From the NCBI GenBank assembly GCA_002029295.1, contig MZGW01000001.1, forward strand, positions 434,001 through 498,000: DNA of 64,000 bases. Reading direction: 5' to 3'. The stretch's first letter is position 1. Every line of letters starts with the position of its first letter. The notes under the pieces were generated by a model. It saw only the letters and a program-made list of their open reading frames with translations, had not been told where the DNA came from and did not search any database. Of this stretch, positions 53,230-62,195 are shown piece after piece. The translations under genes were made by a program, and so were the position numbers. This DNA is from Alkalithermobacter paradoxus (GTDB lineage Bacteria; Bacillota; Clostridia; Peptostreptococcales; Peptostreptococcaceae).

Positions 53230-53296
53230 CTTATATCCTCCATATTCTTTACCCTTGTACTGATTGTAATTTTATCATATTATTTATGCTAATCAA

Positions 53297-54052
53297 CTAT
53301 ATATAGTCACTTATGTCTACAGCTTTTCCTTGTTCAAATTCTTTATCAAATAATACTTTCTTAATAACTTTAGCTACATCTTTTGCAGCCTTTAACTTCC
53401 CTTTATCTTTAAAATCTATGAAAGTTTCTAAATTAGGAAAATCTTCCTCACTAGAAGACCTTATTTCTTTTTGCATATTCGTATCTACTATTCCAGGTGC
53501 AAATGATATTATTTTTGTTGGATATTCCTTGTTCATTTCTTCTTGCCCTACACACTGTGTAAACATATCTAACCCTGATTTTGAACTGCAATAACAACTC
53601 CACCCCTCTATAGGATTACTTGCTGCTCCTGAAGAAATATTGATTATCCTTTTCTCAGCATCTATGTCCTTTGCCAACCTTATAAAGTTTGATACCATCA
53701 ACATAGGTGCTGTAAGATTTACATTTATATTCTTTATAATATCATATTTATCGCACTTATCTATAATTTTAATGGGTGATATAATGCCAGCATTATTAAT
53801 TAGATATATACCTCTAGCCCTTATCATATCCACCTTTTCGAAAATACCATTCATTAGTTTATCAATATCGCATAGATTGTTCAGATCATATTCAAAGTAG
53901 TCTAAATTAACCCCCTTACTATTAGCTTCTGATATCAAACTCATATTCTTCTTTCTAGATATGCAAAATAAATGATTGTCCTTTTGTATCAATTCTCTTA
54001 TTATAGCTTCTCCTATACCTCTTGAGGTTCCTGTTACAATTATATAATTCAT
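53297..54052 (-). CDS. SDR-family NAD(P)-dependent oxidoreductase
   Basis: 251 residues from the ATG at 54052 (AAAGGAGG). Rossmann motif VTGTSRGIGEAII, NNAGIISPIK, and the catalytic ISSGAASN... YCSSKSGLDMF (S-Y-K). Close to sepiapterin reductase/YueD-like SDRs. The substrate is unknown and the gene stands alone. Confidence 0.85.
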   Translation of the reverse strand: MNYIIVTGTSRGIGEAIIRELIQKDNHLFCISRKKNMSLISEANSKGVNLDYFEYDLNNLCDIDKLMNGIFEKVDMIRARGIYLINNAGIISPIKIIDKCDKYDIIKNINVNLTAPMLMVSNFIRLAKDIDAEKRIINISSGAASNPIEGWSCYCSSKSGLDMFTQCVGQEEMNKEYPTKIISFAPGIVDTNMQKEIRSSSEEDFPNLETFIDFKDKGKLKAAKDVAKVIKKVLFDKEFEQGKAVDISDYI

Positions 54053-54206
54053 ATTTCCTCCTTTTTCTACAAAATAACCTATGCTGCATATATTATATTC
54101 TACCATATATAACTAATAATTTTTCTAGAATTACATTTATAAATACTATATCCTTATTACACCTCATATACTTATACTATATATTTTAATTAAAAGGAGT
54201 GATTCA

Positions 54207-55220
54207 ATGTCTCAGCTGCTAGTACATGCTATGAGAGGTGATTATGTAGAAAGTAGACATTATGGAGATCTAGTTATTGTAAATAGAAATGGTAAAATAC
54301 TTTATTCCGTTGGTGATCATAATAGATTTACTTTATGGAGATCTGCTGCAAAGCCTTTTCAAGTAATTCCTTTCGTTGAAAGTGGAGGAGTTGAAAAATT
54401 CAATATTACTATGGAAGAACTATCCGTAATGACATCATCTCACGGAGGAGAGAACAAACATATAAATGCAGTTAACCGTATATTAAACAAGCTAAACGTA
54501 CCTATTGAAAGTTTAGATTGCGGGATTGCCCCTCCTATGTATTCAAAAGCATCTGCACAACTTCTCAAATCAGGTAAAGAATGTAACTCACTTCATAATG
54601 CATGCTCTGGCAAACATTCAGCAATGATAGGTCTAGCTATTATAAAAGATATATGTCCACAAAATTATATAAATATAAATCACCCTGTTCAAAAGGCTAT
54701 GCTTAATATCGTTTCAGAAATTTGTGATATAGATGAAAATGATATAGCTGTGGCTATTGATGGCTGTGGTGTGCCTGTATTTGGAATGGGTATAGATAAA
54801 ATGGCTTTAGCCTATGCGAAACTTTCTATGCCTGATGGGTTATTTTCTCATCATAGAACTCAAGCTATGAAAAAAATCGTTACAGCTATGACAAGTTACC
54901 CTTTTTATGTAGCAGGAACAGATAGGCTAGATACAGCTTTAATGAAAGTAACAAAGGGTAGACTTGTTGCTAAATTAGGAGCAGAAGCTGTATATAATGT
55001 AGGGATAGTAAATGAAGGTATTGGTATATGTCTTAAAATAGATGATGGAAACGTGAGGGCCATTGACCCTGTTATTATAGAAACTTTAAAACAGTTAGAT
55101 CTATTATCTTATAGAGAACTTAATGAACTTAATTATAGACATATCCCTCTACTAAAAAATCATCGCAAAGAGGTTATAGGAAAATTAAAGCCAGTATTTT
55201 CTTTAAATAGATATATGTAA
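54207..55220 (+). CDS. L-asparaginase II (AnsA-like, PF06089)
   Basis: 337 residues. Rhizobial-type asparaginase family: RFTLWRSAAKPFQVIPFVESGG, MTSSHGGENKHINAVNRIL, HNACSGKHSAMIGLA and AIDGCGVPVFGMGIDKMALAYA. Hydrolyses asparagine to aspartate and ammonia; unlike the bacterial AnsA/AnsB type. AAAGGAG behind the ATG. Terminated separately. Confidence 0.88.
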   Translation: MSQLLVHAMRGDYVESRHYGDLVIVNRNGKILYSVGDHNRFTLWRSAAKPFQVIPFVESGGVEKFNITMEELSVMTSSHGGENKHINAVNRILNKLNVPIESLDCGIAPPMYSKASAQLLKSGKECNSLHNACSGKHSAMIGLAIIKDICPQNYININHPVQKAMLNIVSEICDIDENDIAVAIDGCGVPVFGMGIDKMALAYAKLSMPDGLFSHHRTQAMKKIVTAMTSYPFYVAGTDRLDTALMKVTKGRLVAKLGAEAVYNVGIVNEGIGICLKIDDGNVRAIDPVIIETLKQLDLLSYRELNELNYRHIPLLKNHRKEVIGKLKPVFSLNRYM

Positions 55221-55235
55221 AAATAATCATTTTAT

Positions 55236-55263
55236 AAGGCATAAGACTTTATCCTTATGCCTT
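55236..55263 (+). terminator. Terminator of the asparaginase gene
   Basis: 10-bp stem AAGGCATAAG with its complement, 8-nt loop, T run. Confidence 0.88.
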
Positions 55264-55274
55264 TTTAGTTTCAT

Positions 55275-56399
55275 TTATATTAGTAGTCTTACTATTCTTT
55301 CACATGTGTGTTCCATATTCTTTTTTCCATTTTTTAATGCTTCGTCTAAAGTTTCTACACCATTTAATATGCATATTATAGAAGTTATTCCATGATTATA
55401 TAGTGATTCTACTCCATCACCTATTCTACCAGCGAATGCGATAGTTGGTATTCCAAACTTTCTAGCAGTAATCGAAACTCCATATGGTGTTTTTCCATGA
55501 ATTGTTTGACTATCTATACTTCCCTCTCCAGTAAATACATAATTAGCCCCTTTAATCTTTTCTTCCAAACCAGTATATCTAATAACCAACTCTACACCTT
55601 TCCTAAGGTTTGCACCTAAAAACGCCATAAGCCCTGCCCCAAGGCCTCCTGCTGCTCCTGCACCTGGTACATGTTCAATATCTATATCTAATTCTTTTCT
55701 TATTATGTTAGCATAATGAATTAAGTTTTCATCCATTATCTTAACCATCTCAGGTGTTGCACCTTTTTGAGGTCCAAACACATAGGAAGCTCCTTTTTTT
55801 CCTGTAAGAATATTATCAACATCACAAGCGACATCTATATTTACACTCTTTATTCTATTATCTAAATTAGATAAATCTATTTTGTGCAATTTATTCAATG
55901 CCCTTGCCCCTAAACCAAGCTCATTTCCATCTTTATCAAGCAGTTTTCCACCTAATGCTTGAATCATTCCAGCTCCACCATCATTAGTAGCACTTCCACC
56001 TATTCCTATTAATATATTTTTCACATTTTTATCAAGAGCTGCCCTTATAAGCTGGCCTGTTCCATAGGTTGTTGTGTATAGTGGATTTCTAGCTTCCTTT
56101 TGCAGTAATTCTAGCCCACTTGCACTTGCCATTTCTATAACTGCACTTTCATTATTTCCTAATATTCCAAAGTGTGCACGTACGCTATTTCCTAACGGCC
56201 CCATGACATCTACATAGTGTACTTGTCCATTTGTTGCATCTACGAGTGATTGTACTGTTCCCTCACCACCATCTGCCATTGGAACCTTTATACATATAGC
56301 ATCAGGAATAACTTTTCTTATTCCTCTTTCCATAGCATCCGCTGCTTCTTTTGCAGTCATACTCTCTTTAAATGAATCTGGTGCTAAAACAAACTTCAT
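55275..56399 (-). CDS. Glycerate kinase
   Basis: 374 residues from the ATG at 56399 (GGAGG upstream). GlxK/GarK family: LAPDSFKESMTAKEAADAMERG, MADGGEGTVQSLVDAT and GIGGSATNDGGAGMIQALGGK, plus FTGEGSIDSQT. Phosphorylates D-glycerate (2- or 3-position depends on subgroup). Downstream of malH and the PTS genes in the same direction; a terminator lies between, so weak coupling. Confidence 0.92.
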   Translation of the reverse strand: MKFVLAPDSFKESMTAKEAADAMERGIRKVIPDAICIKVPMADGGEGTVQSLVDATNGQVHYVDVMGPLGNSVRAHFGILGNNESAVIEMASASGLELLQKEARNPLYTTTYGTGQLIRAALDKNVKNILIGIGGSATNDGGAGMIQALGGKLLDKDGNELGLGARALNKLHKIDLSNLDNRIKSVNIDVACDVDNILTGKKGASYVFGPQKGATPEMVKIMDENLIHYANIIRKELDIDIEHVPGAGAAGGLGAGLMAFLGANLRKGVELVIRYTGLEEKIKGANYVFTGEGSIDSQTIHGKTPYGVSITARKFGIPTIAFAGRIGDGVESLYNHGITSIICILNGVETLDEALKNGKKNMEHTCERIVRLLI

Positions 56400-56423
56400 T
56401 ATATCTACCTCCACTTATTTTAA

Positions 56424-56457
56424 AAAAGGATATGAATAAAATTATTCATATCCTTTT
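56424..56457 (-). terminator. Terminator after the GH4 gene
   Basis: About 15-bp stem with a short AATT loop, T run on the minus strand, directly after the glucosidase stop. Confidence 0.85.
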
Positions 56458-56460
56458 GCT

Positions 56461-57783
56461 CTATTTGAATTCTGGCCAATAATCTTTATTAGCTTCTATT
56501 AACTTATCTAGAACTTGGCGGGCCTTCTTACCACATCCTACTGTTCTATTAAGTGTAAGTGCCATTAATGCTTTCTCATATGATTGTTCAAAATACGCAT
56601 CTACTGTTAGCTTTTCATATGCAAGTTGAGATTCAATCATTCCTTTGTAAAATGTACCTATCTTGCCTACTGACATTGGTCTTGGTCCATTAGATGTTAA
56701 TACTGCAGCAACCTCAACCATGGCATCGTCTTGTATATTAGATATTATTCCATTATTTTCAACTATAACTATATATATTCTCCCTAGATTGTATGCTATA
56801 GATTCTGCAACCTCAATTATAAATTCACTATGTGCATCATTATGAGTTACATGAGAACCTTTAGAAGTTCCTGCTTCTACTACTTTTCTACATTCCTCAA
56901 ATACTCTCTTTTCTCTACCATCCATAACCTCGTTAGCTCTAGTATATTCCGGATCTAGTTTCTTAGCCTTATATTCTGGATAATAGTAGTACTGAAGGTA
57001 TGTGTTTGGTAAATAATCTGGAAAGTCAGTGACCATATCTCTAACCATAGAATAAGTGTCTAGCCATGATTGATCTCTTTGCTCAGCATCTACTGGTATA
57101 AATCCTTCTTCTAATATCATCTTTCTTAGTTTAGGCAACAAATCATTTCCTTCTTTATCATATAGATTTGTGAACCACCCAAAGTGATTTAGTCCAAAGT
57201 AAACTGGTTCAAATTGATTAGGATCTACATTTAACAGTCTACCATATGATCTTAATAGGTTAACTGGCTGATCACATATATTTAGTATTTTATTATCATT
57301 TGGAAATTCCCTTCTTAATGCTTCTGCTACTATTGCAGCTGGATTAGTGTAATTTAGTATCCACGCATCTGGAGAATATTTTCTTATATCATTTATAGTT
57401 TTTATCATATCTGTTATAGATCTTATACCGTATGCAAATCCACCTGGTCCACATGTTTCTTGACCTATTATACCCATACTTAGAGGTATCTTCTCATCCT
57501 TTTCCCTCATCTCATATCCACCAGATCTCATTTGCATAAATACAAAATCTGTGTCTAAATATGCTTCATCCGGATTAGTTGTATAACTAAACTCTAATTC
57601 TGGATATTCTTCTTTGAATAGGATTTTTCCATATTCTCCTATTATATTTTGACGTTCCTCATTTATGTCAAACATTACAAGCTTCTTGAGTGGAAATCTA
57701 TCCTTCAATGTACACAAACTTTTCAATAATCCTGGAGTCCAAGTACTTCCTCCACCAACTACAGTTATATTAAATTTCTTCAT
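56461..57783 (-). CDS. malH: GH4 6-phospho-alpha-glucosidase (maltose-6-phosphate type)
   Basis: 440 residues. NAD- and Mn-dependent GH4 family: NAD-binding VVGGGSTWTPGLL at the N-terminus, GPGGFAYGIRSI, metal ligands Cys170 in ICDQPV and His200 in NHFGW. The C-D-x-P motif marks the alpha-glucosidase subgroup (GlvA/MalH/AglA); 6-phospho-beta-glucosidases carry a different CN-type motif. Hydrolyses maltose-6'-phosphate from the adjacent PTS. Operon of PTS then malH; ATG after GAGGTG. Confidence 0.9.
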   Translation of the reverse strand: MKKFNITVVGGGSTWTPGLLKSLCTLKDRFPLKKLVMFDINEERQNIIGEYGKILFKEEYPELEFSYTTNPDEAYLDTDFVFMQMRSGGYEMREKDEKIPLSMGIIGQETCGPGGFAYGIRSITDMIKTINDIRKYSPDAWILNYTNPAAIVAEALRREFPNDNKILNICDQPVNLLRSYGRLLNVDPNQFEPVYFGLNHFGWFTNLYDKEGNDLLPKLRKMILEEGFIPVDAEQRDQSWLDTYSMVRDMVTDFPDYLPNTYLQYYYYPEYKAKKLDPEYTRANEVMDGREKRVFEECRKVVEAGTSKGSHVTHNDAHSEFIIEVAESIAYNLGRIYIVIVENNGIISNIQDDAMVEVAAVLTSNGPRPMSVGKIGTFYKGMIESQLAYEKLTVDAYFEQSYEKALMALTLNRTVGCGKKARQVLDKLIEANKDYWPEFK

Positions 57784-57834
57784 ATCAAATCACCTCTTTA
57801 TTTTTAATGTCAGTATATAATAATTGTCTTTAAC

Positions 57835-59394
57835 TTATGTTGTAGCTTTTTTCAGAGCATTCTTTACAGATACTTTTATACTTGATACAGAAGGTCCATA
57901 TATTATTTGAATGTTATTATCTCCTGCTTTTACAACACCCATAGAACCTGTTTTAGCAAACCCTTCTTCATTCACCTTACTCATATCCTTAACTGTAACC
58001 CTAAGTCTTGTAAAGCAGTTGTTCACAGTATCTATGTTTTCTTTTCCACCTAGACATTTTATTATCTCAATAGCCTTAGCTTCTTCATCAAAATTTAAAA
58101 CTTCACTTACTTTATCTTCAATTTTTATTTTTTCTCTACCCGGAGTTTCAAAATCAAATTTTAATATTAATATTTTGAAAGTATAGTAGTATATAAGTGC
58201 GTATATAGCACCTATCGCTATAGTAACCAACCATTTAGTATGCGGCTGCATCATTCCAAATACAACAAGATCTATAATTCCACCTTGAGTATTTCCTATT
58301 GCAACTCCTAATAAATGATTTAACATAAACGATAACCCTGATAATATAGAGTGTATAATGAATAATATTGGTGCTACAAATAAAAATGAGAATTCTAATG
58401 GTTCAGTTATACCCGTAACAAGCGATGCTATAGCACCTGCAAATAATATACCTTTTATTCTGCTTCTATTCTCAGGCTTTGCAGTTTTATATATAGCAAA
58501 TGCAGCTGCTGGTAAGCCAAATACCATTACAGGTATTTTTCCTTGTGCTAAAAATCTTGTAGCATCTGTTGCAAATGATACAGTTTCTTTTGATGCAAGT
58601 TGTGCATAGTATATATTTAATGCTCCAACAACTTGTTGCCCATCTATAATCATTTCTCCTCCTACTGGAGTAAATCTAACCATTGCATTTAATATATGGT
58701 GTAATCCAAATGGTATTAATAACCTTTCTAATGCACCAAACAAGAATGTCCCTAAATATCCTAAGCTTGCTATTCCATATCCTACACTATGTATAACACT
58801 ACTTATAGGAGGCCATATTACTGGGAACACTAAGCCAACTATTGATAAAACTACAGTTGTTACTATAGGAACAAACCTTGTTCCACCAAAGAAACCTAGA
58901 TAATCCGGAAGTTTGATATTGTAATATTTGTTATGTAATGATCCTACTATCATACCTACAACTATACCACCAAATACTCCAAGTTCTAGAGTTTGAATTC
59001 CTAACGTCATCCCTTGCCCTAATTCTCTCATAATTTCAGGGCTAGCTAACCTTCCATTTGTATTTAAAACGAAATTTATACTTACATTCATTAATATATA
59101 TCCAACAAACCCTGAAAATCCTGCAACAGCTTGTTCATCATCACTAAGACCAATAGCTAATGATATTGCAAACAACACTGGTAGATTTCCAAATATTGTT
59201 CCTGTTATAGCCCTTGTAAATCTAAATATTAATTGTAAGGTTTCATTTCCTAATAAAGGTAATCTTGCAATTATATTAGGATTTGAAAACGCTGCACTAA
59301 CACCTAAAAATATACCTGCTACAGAAATTAATGCTATAGGAAGCATGAATGCTTTTCCTAACTTCTGAAAATAGCTGTTTATTTTCTTAAGCAC
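57835..59394 (-). CDS. PTS EIICB, alpha-glucoside (GlvC/MalB-like)
   Basis: 519 residues from a GTG after GAGAGGG. EIIC of 10 helices with GSLHNKYYNIKLPDYLGFFGG and FGLHHILNAMVRFTPVGG, then a C-terminal EIIB with the phosphocysteine Cys460 in VNNCFTRLRVTV. This order (C then B) is the GlvC/MalB/MalP type, which takes up maltose or related alpha-glucosides. No EIIA domain, so a general IIA-Glc is needed. First gene of the operon, 51 nt before malH. Confidence 0.9.
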   Translation of the reverse strand: MLKKINSYFQKLGKAFMLPIALISVAGIFLGVSAAFSNPNIIARLPLLGNETLQLIFRFTRAITGTIFGNLPVLFAISLAIGLSDDEQAVAGFSGFVGYILMNVSINFVLNTNGRLASPEIMRELGQGMTLGIQTLELGVFGGIVVGMIVGSLHNKYYNIKLPDYLGFFGGTRFVPIVTTVVLSIVGLVFPVIWPPISSVIHSVGYGIASLGYLGTFLFGALERLLIPFGLHHILNAMVRFTPVGGEMIIDGQQVVGALNIYYAQLASKETVSFATDATRFLAQGKIPVMVFGLPAAAFAIYKTAKPENRSRIKGILFAGAIASLVTGITEPLEFSFLFVAPILFIIHSILSGLSFMLNHLLGVAIGNTQGGIIDLVVFGMMQPHTKWLVTIAIGAIYALIYYYTFKILILKFDFETPGREKIKIEDKVSEVLNFDEEAKAIEIIKCLGGKENIDTVNNCFTRLRVTVKDMSKVNEEGFAKTGSMGVVKAGDNNIQIIYGPSVSSIKVSVKNALKKATT

Positions 59395-59490
59395 AATAAT
59401 CCCTCTCTCTCAAAATTTATTTTTTTAATAATAACTTGATTTTATTTGTTATAGGCACCTTGTTAACAAATATTTATCTAAGATGACTCA

Positions 59491-59519
59491 ATTATAAAAC
59501 AGCATTGAAATTTATGAAA
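59491..59519 (-). promoter_or_regulatory. Candidate promoter of the alpha-glucoside PTS operon
   Basis: TATAAT (59496-59491), 17-nt spacer to TTTCAT (59519-59514). The -35 half is weak and lies inside the cre/dyad, so repression at this point is plausible. Confidence 0.5.
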
Positions 59520-59528
59520 GCATTTTCA
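59515..59528. promoter_or_regulatory. Catabolite-responsive element (cre-like)
   Basis: TGAAAGCATTTTCA: one mismatch (position 8) to the TGWAANCGNTNWCA consensus. Overlaps the -35 of the PTS operon, so CcpA binding would repress it. It could alternatively be read by the divergent RpiR regulator. Confidence 0.6.
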
Positions 59529-59570
59529 CACCTTTAGAAAAAATGTTTTCATAAACGAACTTTTTCATTT

Positions 59571-59599
59571 TTGTAAAATTTTTCACTTTGTTGTATAAT
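59571..59599 (+). promoter_or_regulatory. Sigma-A promoter of the RpiR-family gene
   Basis: TTGTAA, 17-nt spacer, perfect TATAAT, 42 nt before the TTG start. Confidence 0.7.
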
Positions 59600-59641
59600 G
59601 AGAATTATTTATAAATATTTAAACATCAGGTGGTGAAAAGT

Positions 59642-60409
59642 TTGGACTTTTTTAATAAAATTTCCTCAAAGACTCAATCTCTTAATAGAAATGAAAGTCA
59701 TCTTTTAAAATATATCCTTGAAAATTCCAATGAAGTCTTAAACATGAAAATTCACGATCTTTCAAGTAAAGCTTTTATATCTACTGCTTCAATAATTAGG
59801 TTTTGTAAAAAACTAGGGTTTAACGGATATTCTGAGTTTAAGGCTAACTTGGCTATGTCACTAAAATCAAAAGATAATGATAGGGCTAATTTGCAATTAG
59901 ATAATATTTCTCTCATAGATGCTATAAATAAAAGTATTAACTTAATCAATGATAATGTGATAGATCAAATAATAGATATCATGCATAACGCTGATGTAAT
60001 TCACTTTTATGGAGAAGGTTCTTCTAGGAATTTATGTAGGGAGTCATCTCGTCACTTTCAATTACTGGGAAAAAATTGTCACTATTTTGACGATACGAGT
60101 ATAATGTATGCCTCCGCTAGTCAACTTAGCGAAAATTCAATTGTGTTTGCCATTTCTATGTCTGGAGAAACTCAGCAGATCATTAAGGCTAGTAACATCG
60201 CAAAAGCTAATAATGCTAAAGTAATTTCTTTAACTAACGTTGGATGCAATACTCTTTCTAATCTTTCTGATATGTCTTTATTTATTTATTCTATAAGATA
60301 CAATATGAACAATTTTTCTTTCGTATCTAGGCATACCGCTTCTATGCTGATGGAATATATATTTTTTAAGTATCTAAAAAAATATCATGAGATAGATGAA
60401 CTTAAATAA
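59642..60409 (+). CDS. MurR/RpiR family regulator of the alpha-glucoside operon
   Basis: 255 residues from the TTG at 59642 (AGGTGG 8 nt upstream; the GTG at 59630 overlaps it). N-terminal RpiR HTH (about 30-70: HDLSSKAFISTASIIRFCKKLGFNGY) and C-terminal SIS domain (about 105-235: FYGEGSSRNLCRESSRHFQLLG, AISMSGETQQIIKA). Divergent from PTS/malH, matching the GlvR/MalR arrangement known for maltose operons in fusobacteria and clostridia. Probably senses phosphosugar. Confidence 0.9.
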   Translation: MDFFNKISSKTQSLNRNESHLLKYILENSNEVLNMKIHDLSSKAFISTASIIRFCKKLGFNGYSEFKANLAMSLKSKDNDRANLQLDNISLIDAINKSINLINDNVIDQIIDIMHNADVIHFYGEGSSRNLCRESSRHFQLLGKNCHYFDDTSIMYASASQLSENSIVFAISMSGETQQIIKASNIAKANNAKVISLTNVGCNTLSNLSDMSLFIYSIRYNMNNFSFVSRHTASMLMEYIFFKYLKKYHEIDELK

Positions 60410-60486
60410 TAAAATCTTGAAACAAAATTCTTTCAAGCTAATATCATAAAGTAATATTATATCCATTTAGTTTGGAGGATGACATA

Positions 60487-61164
60487 ATGAAAAAGATATC
60501 TCCTTATTTTACTCAACTTGACGTATATAATCTAAAATCAAATGATACACTTACAATATTACCTAAATTCAAAACTTATCAACAAACTACAGAATATACA
60601 TGTGGTCCATGTTGTATTCTTATGGTACTACATCACTTTGGAGAAACTGATTATGATGAATTTAAAATAGCAACAATGATGGGATGTTTTAGAAGTGTTG
60701 ATCTGTATAAATCTAATAATATTAACAACTGCAAAAATGGAACATCTACTGATAAAATCGTAGATTTTTTTGAAATGATTGATTGGGATGTAACTTCTAG
60801 TTTGACAGAAGGAAAGCTAGATAATGGATATACTTTTGATGATCCTTTGAAATTTAGAGATTGGGTTATAAGTAATTTGAGGAACAATATTCCTATCATA
60901 GTTGAATGGATAGACTGGGGTGGGCACTGGCAGGTTATTATAGGATATGATACCATGGGAACTGACTCAATTAAAGATGATGTTATAATATTTGCAGATT
61001 CTTACGATACATCAGATCACATGCAAGATGGATATTATATTTTCTCTGCACATAGATTTTTTTATATGTGGTTTGACAAATATATCATGCCTAAAAATCA
61101 ATCTATACAGCAATGGATTATAGCAAAACCAAAAGGTTATAAGTATACAGAATCTATCAAATAA
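60487..61164 (+). CDS. C39-like (papain-type) peptidase domain protein
   Basis: 225 residues from the ATG at 60487 (GGAGG upstream). Catalytic Cys in QTTEYTCGPCCILMVLHHFG, His in WGGHWQVIIGYD and Asp in DSYDTSD, the layout of bacteriocin-maturation-like C39 and related peptidases. No signal peptide, membrane domain or ABC transporter fusion, so not a bacteriocin exporter; substrate unknown. Confidence 0.8.
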   Translation: MKKISPYFTQLDVYNLKSNDTLTILPKFKTYQQTTEYTCGPCCILMVLHHFGETDYDEFKIATMMGCFRSVDLYKSNNINNCKNGTSTDKIVDFFEMIDWDVTSSLTEGKLDNGYTFDDPLKFRDWVISNLRNNIPIIVEWIDWGGHWQVIIGYDTMGTDSIKDDVIIFADSYDTSDHMQDGYYIFSAHRFFYMWFDKYIMPKNQSIQQWIIAKPKGYKYTESIK

Positions 61165-61174
61165 GACTTGGTAG
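61145..61174 (+). terminator. Terminator of the C39-like gene
   Basis: Stem TACAGAATCT with its complement across a long loop containing the stop codon. Confidence 0.7.
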
Positions 61175-61193
61175 ATTCTGTATGTATTTTACA

Positions 61194-61661
61194 TTAATTA
61201 AGCACTTCAATTTTTACTACTAGCTTCAAAATTTCACTTAGCACCATTTTATTTACTGTCAATTTGTATTCTTTGTCGTCTACTTTCATTATCCTCTTAT
61301 CTATTAACTCACAAGTCAAATCTATATCTATATTTTTTACCTCTTTTCCTAACAATATATTATATTTTTCCCTTATATATTTTTTTAGCTTTAGTTTCTC
61401 TATATCATCTCCGTCATAGAGTAATACTATTTCAATATCTTTCAGTATGAATTTTCTATTATTTATAGCTTCTTCTAATTTATTAAGTTTAGTATCTTTA
61501 TCTTCGATAACGGTATTAAGATAAGTAATTTCTTCATGATATTTATCTATTCTATAACTTATAAGAGTATTTATACTTATAACCCCTAATATATATCCAA
61601 GCACAGTACCCGTAAGTAAAAATATAATATACTTTAACTTAGAACCTCTTACGATAACCAT
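61194..61661 (-). CDS. ytrI: YtrI-like sporulation protein
   Basis: About 155 residues from the ATG at 61661 (a start at 61676 is also possible). One N-terminal transmembrane helix (LKYIIFLLTGTVLGYILGV), then a helical stalk (SYRIDKYHEEITYLNTVIEDKDTKLNKLEEAI) and a small mixed C-terminal domain. It overlaps ytrH by about 13 nt, which supports the YtrI identity since ytrH-ytrI are a coupled pair in spore formers; sequence similarity alone is weak. Confidence 0.65.
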   Translation of the reverse strand: MVIVRGSKLKYIIFLLTGTVLGYILGVISINTLISYRIDKYHEEITYLNTVIEDKDTKLNKLEEAINNRKFILKDIEIVLLYDGDDIEKLKLKKYIREKYNILLGKEVKNIDIDLTCELIDKRIMKVDDKEYKLTVNKMVLSEILKLVVKIEVLN

Positions 61662-61987
61662 AATTTTGAACACCATCTTATTAATTTAATAAGCCCACAT
61701 CCTAAATTCGCACCGATAAGTGCTATCAAAATATATCCTATTTGCTTTATAACAGATCTTATTTCTCCCTTGAATATACCTTGTTCTATTATCTCAAACG
61801 ACGAGAATGTTCCCCCTAATGCTACTACTACCGCCCAAATTTTAATAGAACTAGCTACATCAAACATAGTTTTAAATGGTGGATGATTATTAATCAAAGC
61901 TCCTAATCCAGCAAACAAAGAAGCCCCTATTATTACACCAAATGATATCAAACAGTTATAAACAAGATTATGTAAAAAAGAAGTCAT
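61649..61987 (-). CDS. ytrH: YtrH-family sporulation protein
   Basis: 112 residues from the ATG at 61987 (AGGGTG upstream); the ORF extends upstream without a site. Three hydrophobic stretches: NCLISFGVIIGASLFAGLGAL, KIWAVVVALGGTFSSFEII and IGYILIALIGANLGCGLIKL. YtrH is a mother-cell membrane protein needed for efficient sporulation in B. subtilis. Downstream of an intergenic element shared with the yjjI leader. Confidence 0.9.
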   Translation of the reverse strand: MTSFLHNLVYNCLISFGVIIGASLFAGLGALINNHPPFKTMFDVASSIKIWAVVVALGGTFSSFEIIEQGIFKGEIRSVIKQIGYILIALIGANLGCGLIKLIRWCSKLWLS

Positions 61988-62059
61988 ATATATCACCCTA
62001 TTAAAATAGATTTCCTCTAAAATACTATTCATAACCTAAGTTTATAATTACAACAATAA

Positions 62060-62164
62060 AAAAGTCTTTCTTTGAAAGATTTTGAAGGTAGACTTTTTTG
62101 AAATTCATAACGGAAATTATAAATTATCCACAATTCAAGAGGTCTATAATTTCCTATTCATTAT
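62060..62164. repeat. Copy B of the intergenic element, with a perfect DnaA-box sequence
   Basis: Same plan as copy A (44496-44603). Here the dyad GGAAATTATA (62112-62121) / TATAATTTCC (62145-62154) is perfect and TTATCCACA at 62124-62132 is an exact DnaA-box; copy A has TTTCCCACA. A nested terminator-like hairpin AAAAAAGTCT/AGACTTTTTT (62058-62099) is specific to this copy. On the minus strand the element lies between trxB's terminator and ytrH. Confidence 0.65.
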
Positions 62165-62165
62165 T

Positions 62166-62195
62166 AAAAATAGCTAGGCAATTTTGCCTAGCTAT
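62166..62195 (-). terminator. Terminator of trxB
   Basis: About 11-bp stem ATAGCTAGGCA with its complement and a short loop, T-rich tail on the minus strand; contains the trxB stop. Confidence 0.85.

Noticed and set aside
62124..62132. DnaA box as evidence of a replication origin
   Set aside because: A single box with no cluster, no dnaA/dnaN and no AT-rich unwinding region; only noted as part of the repeated element.
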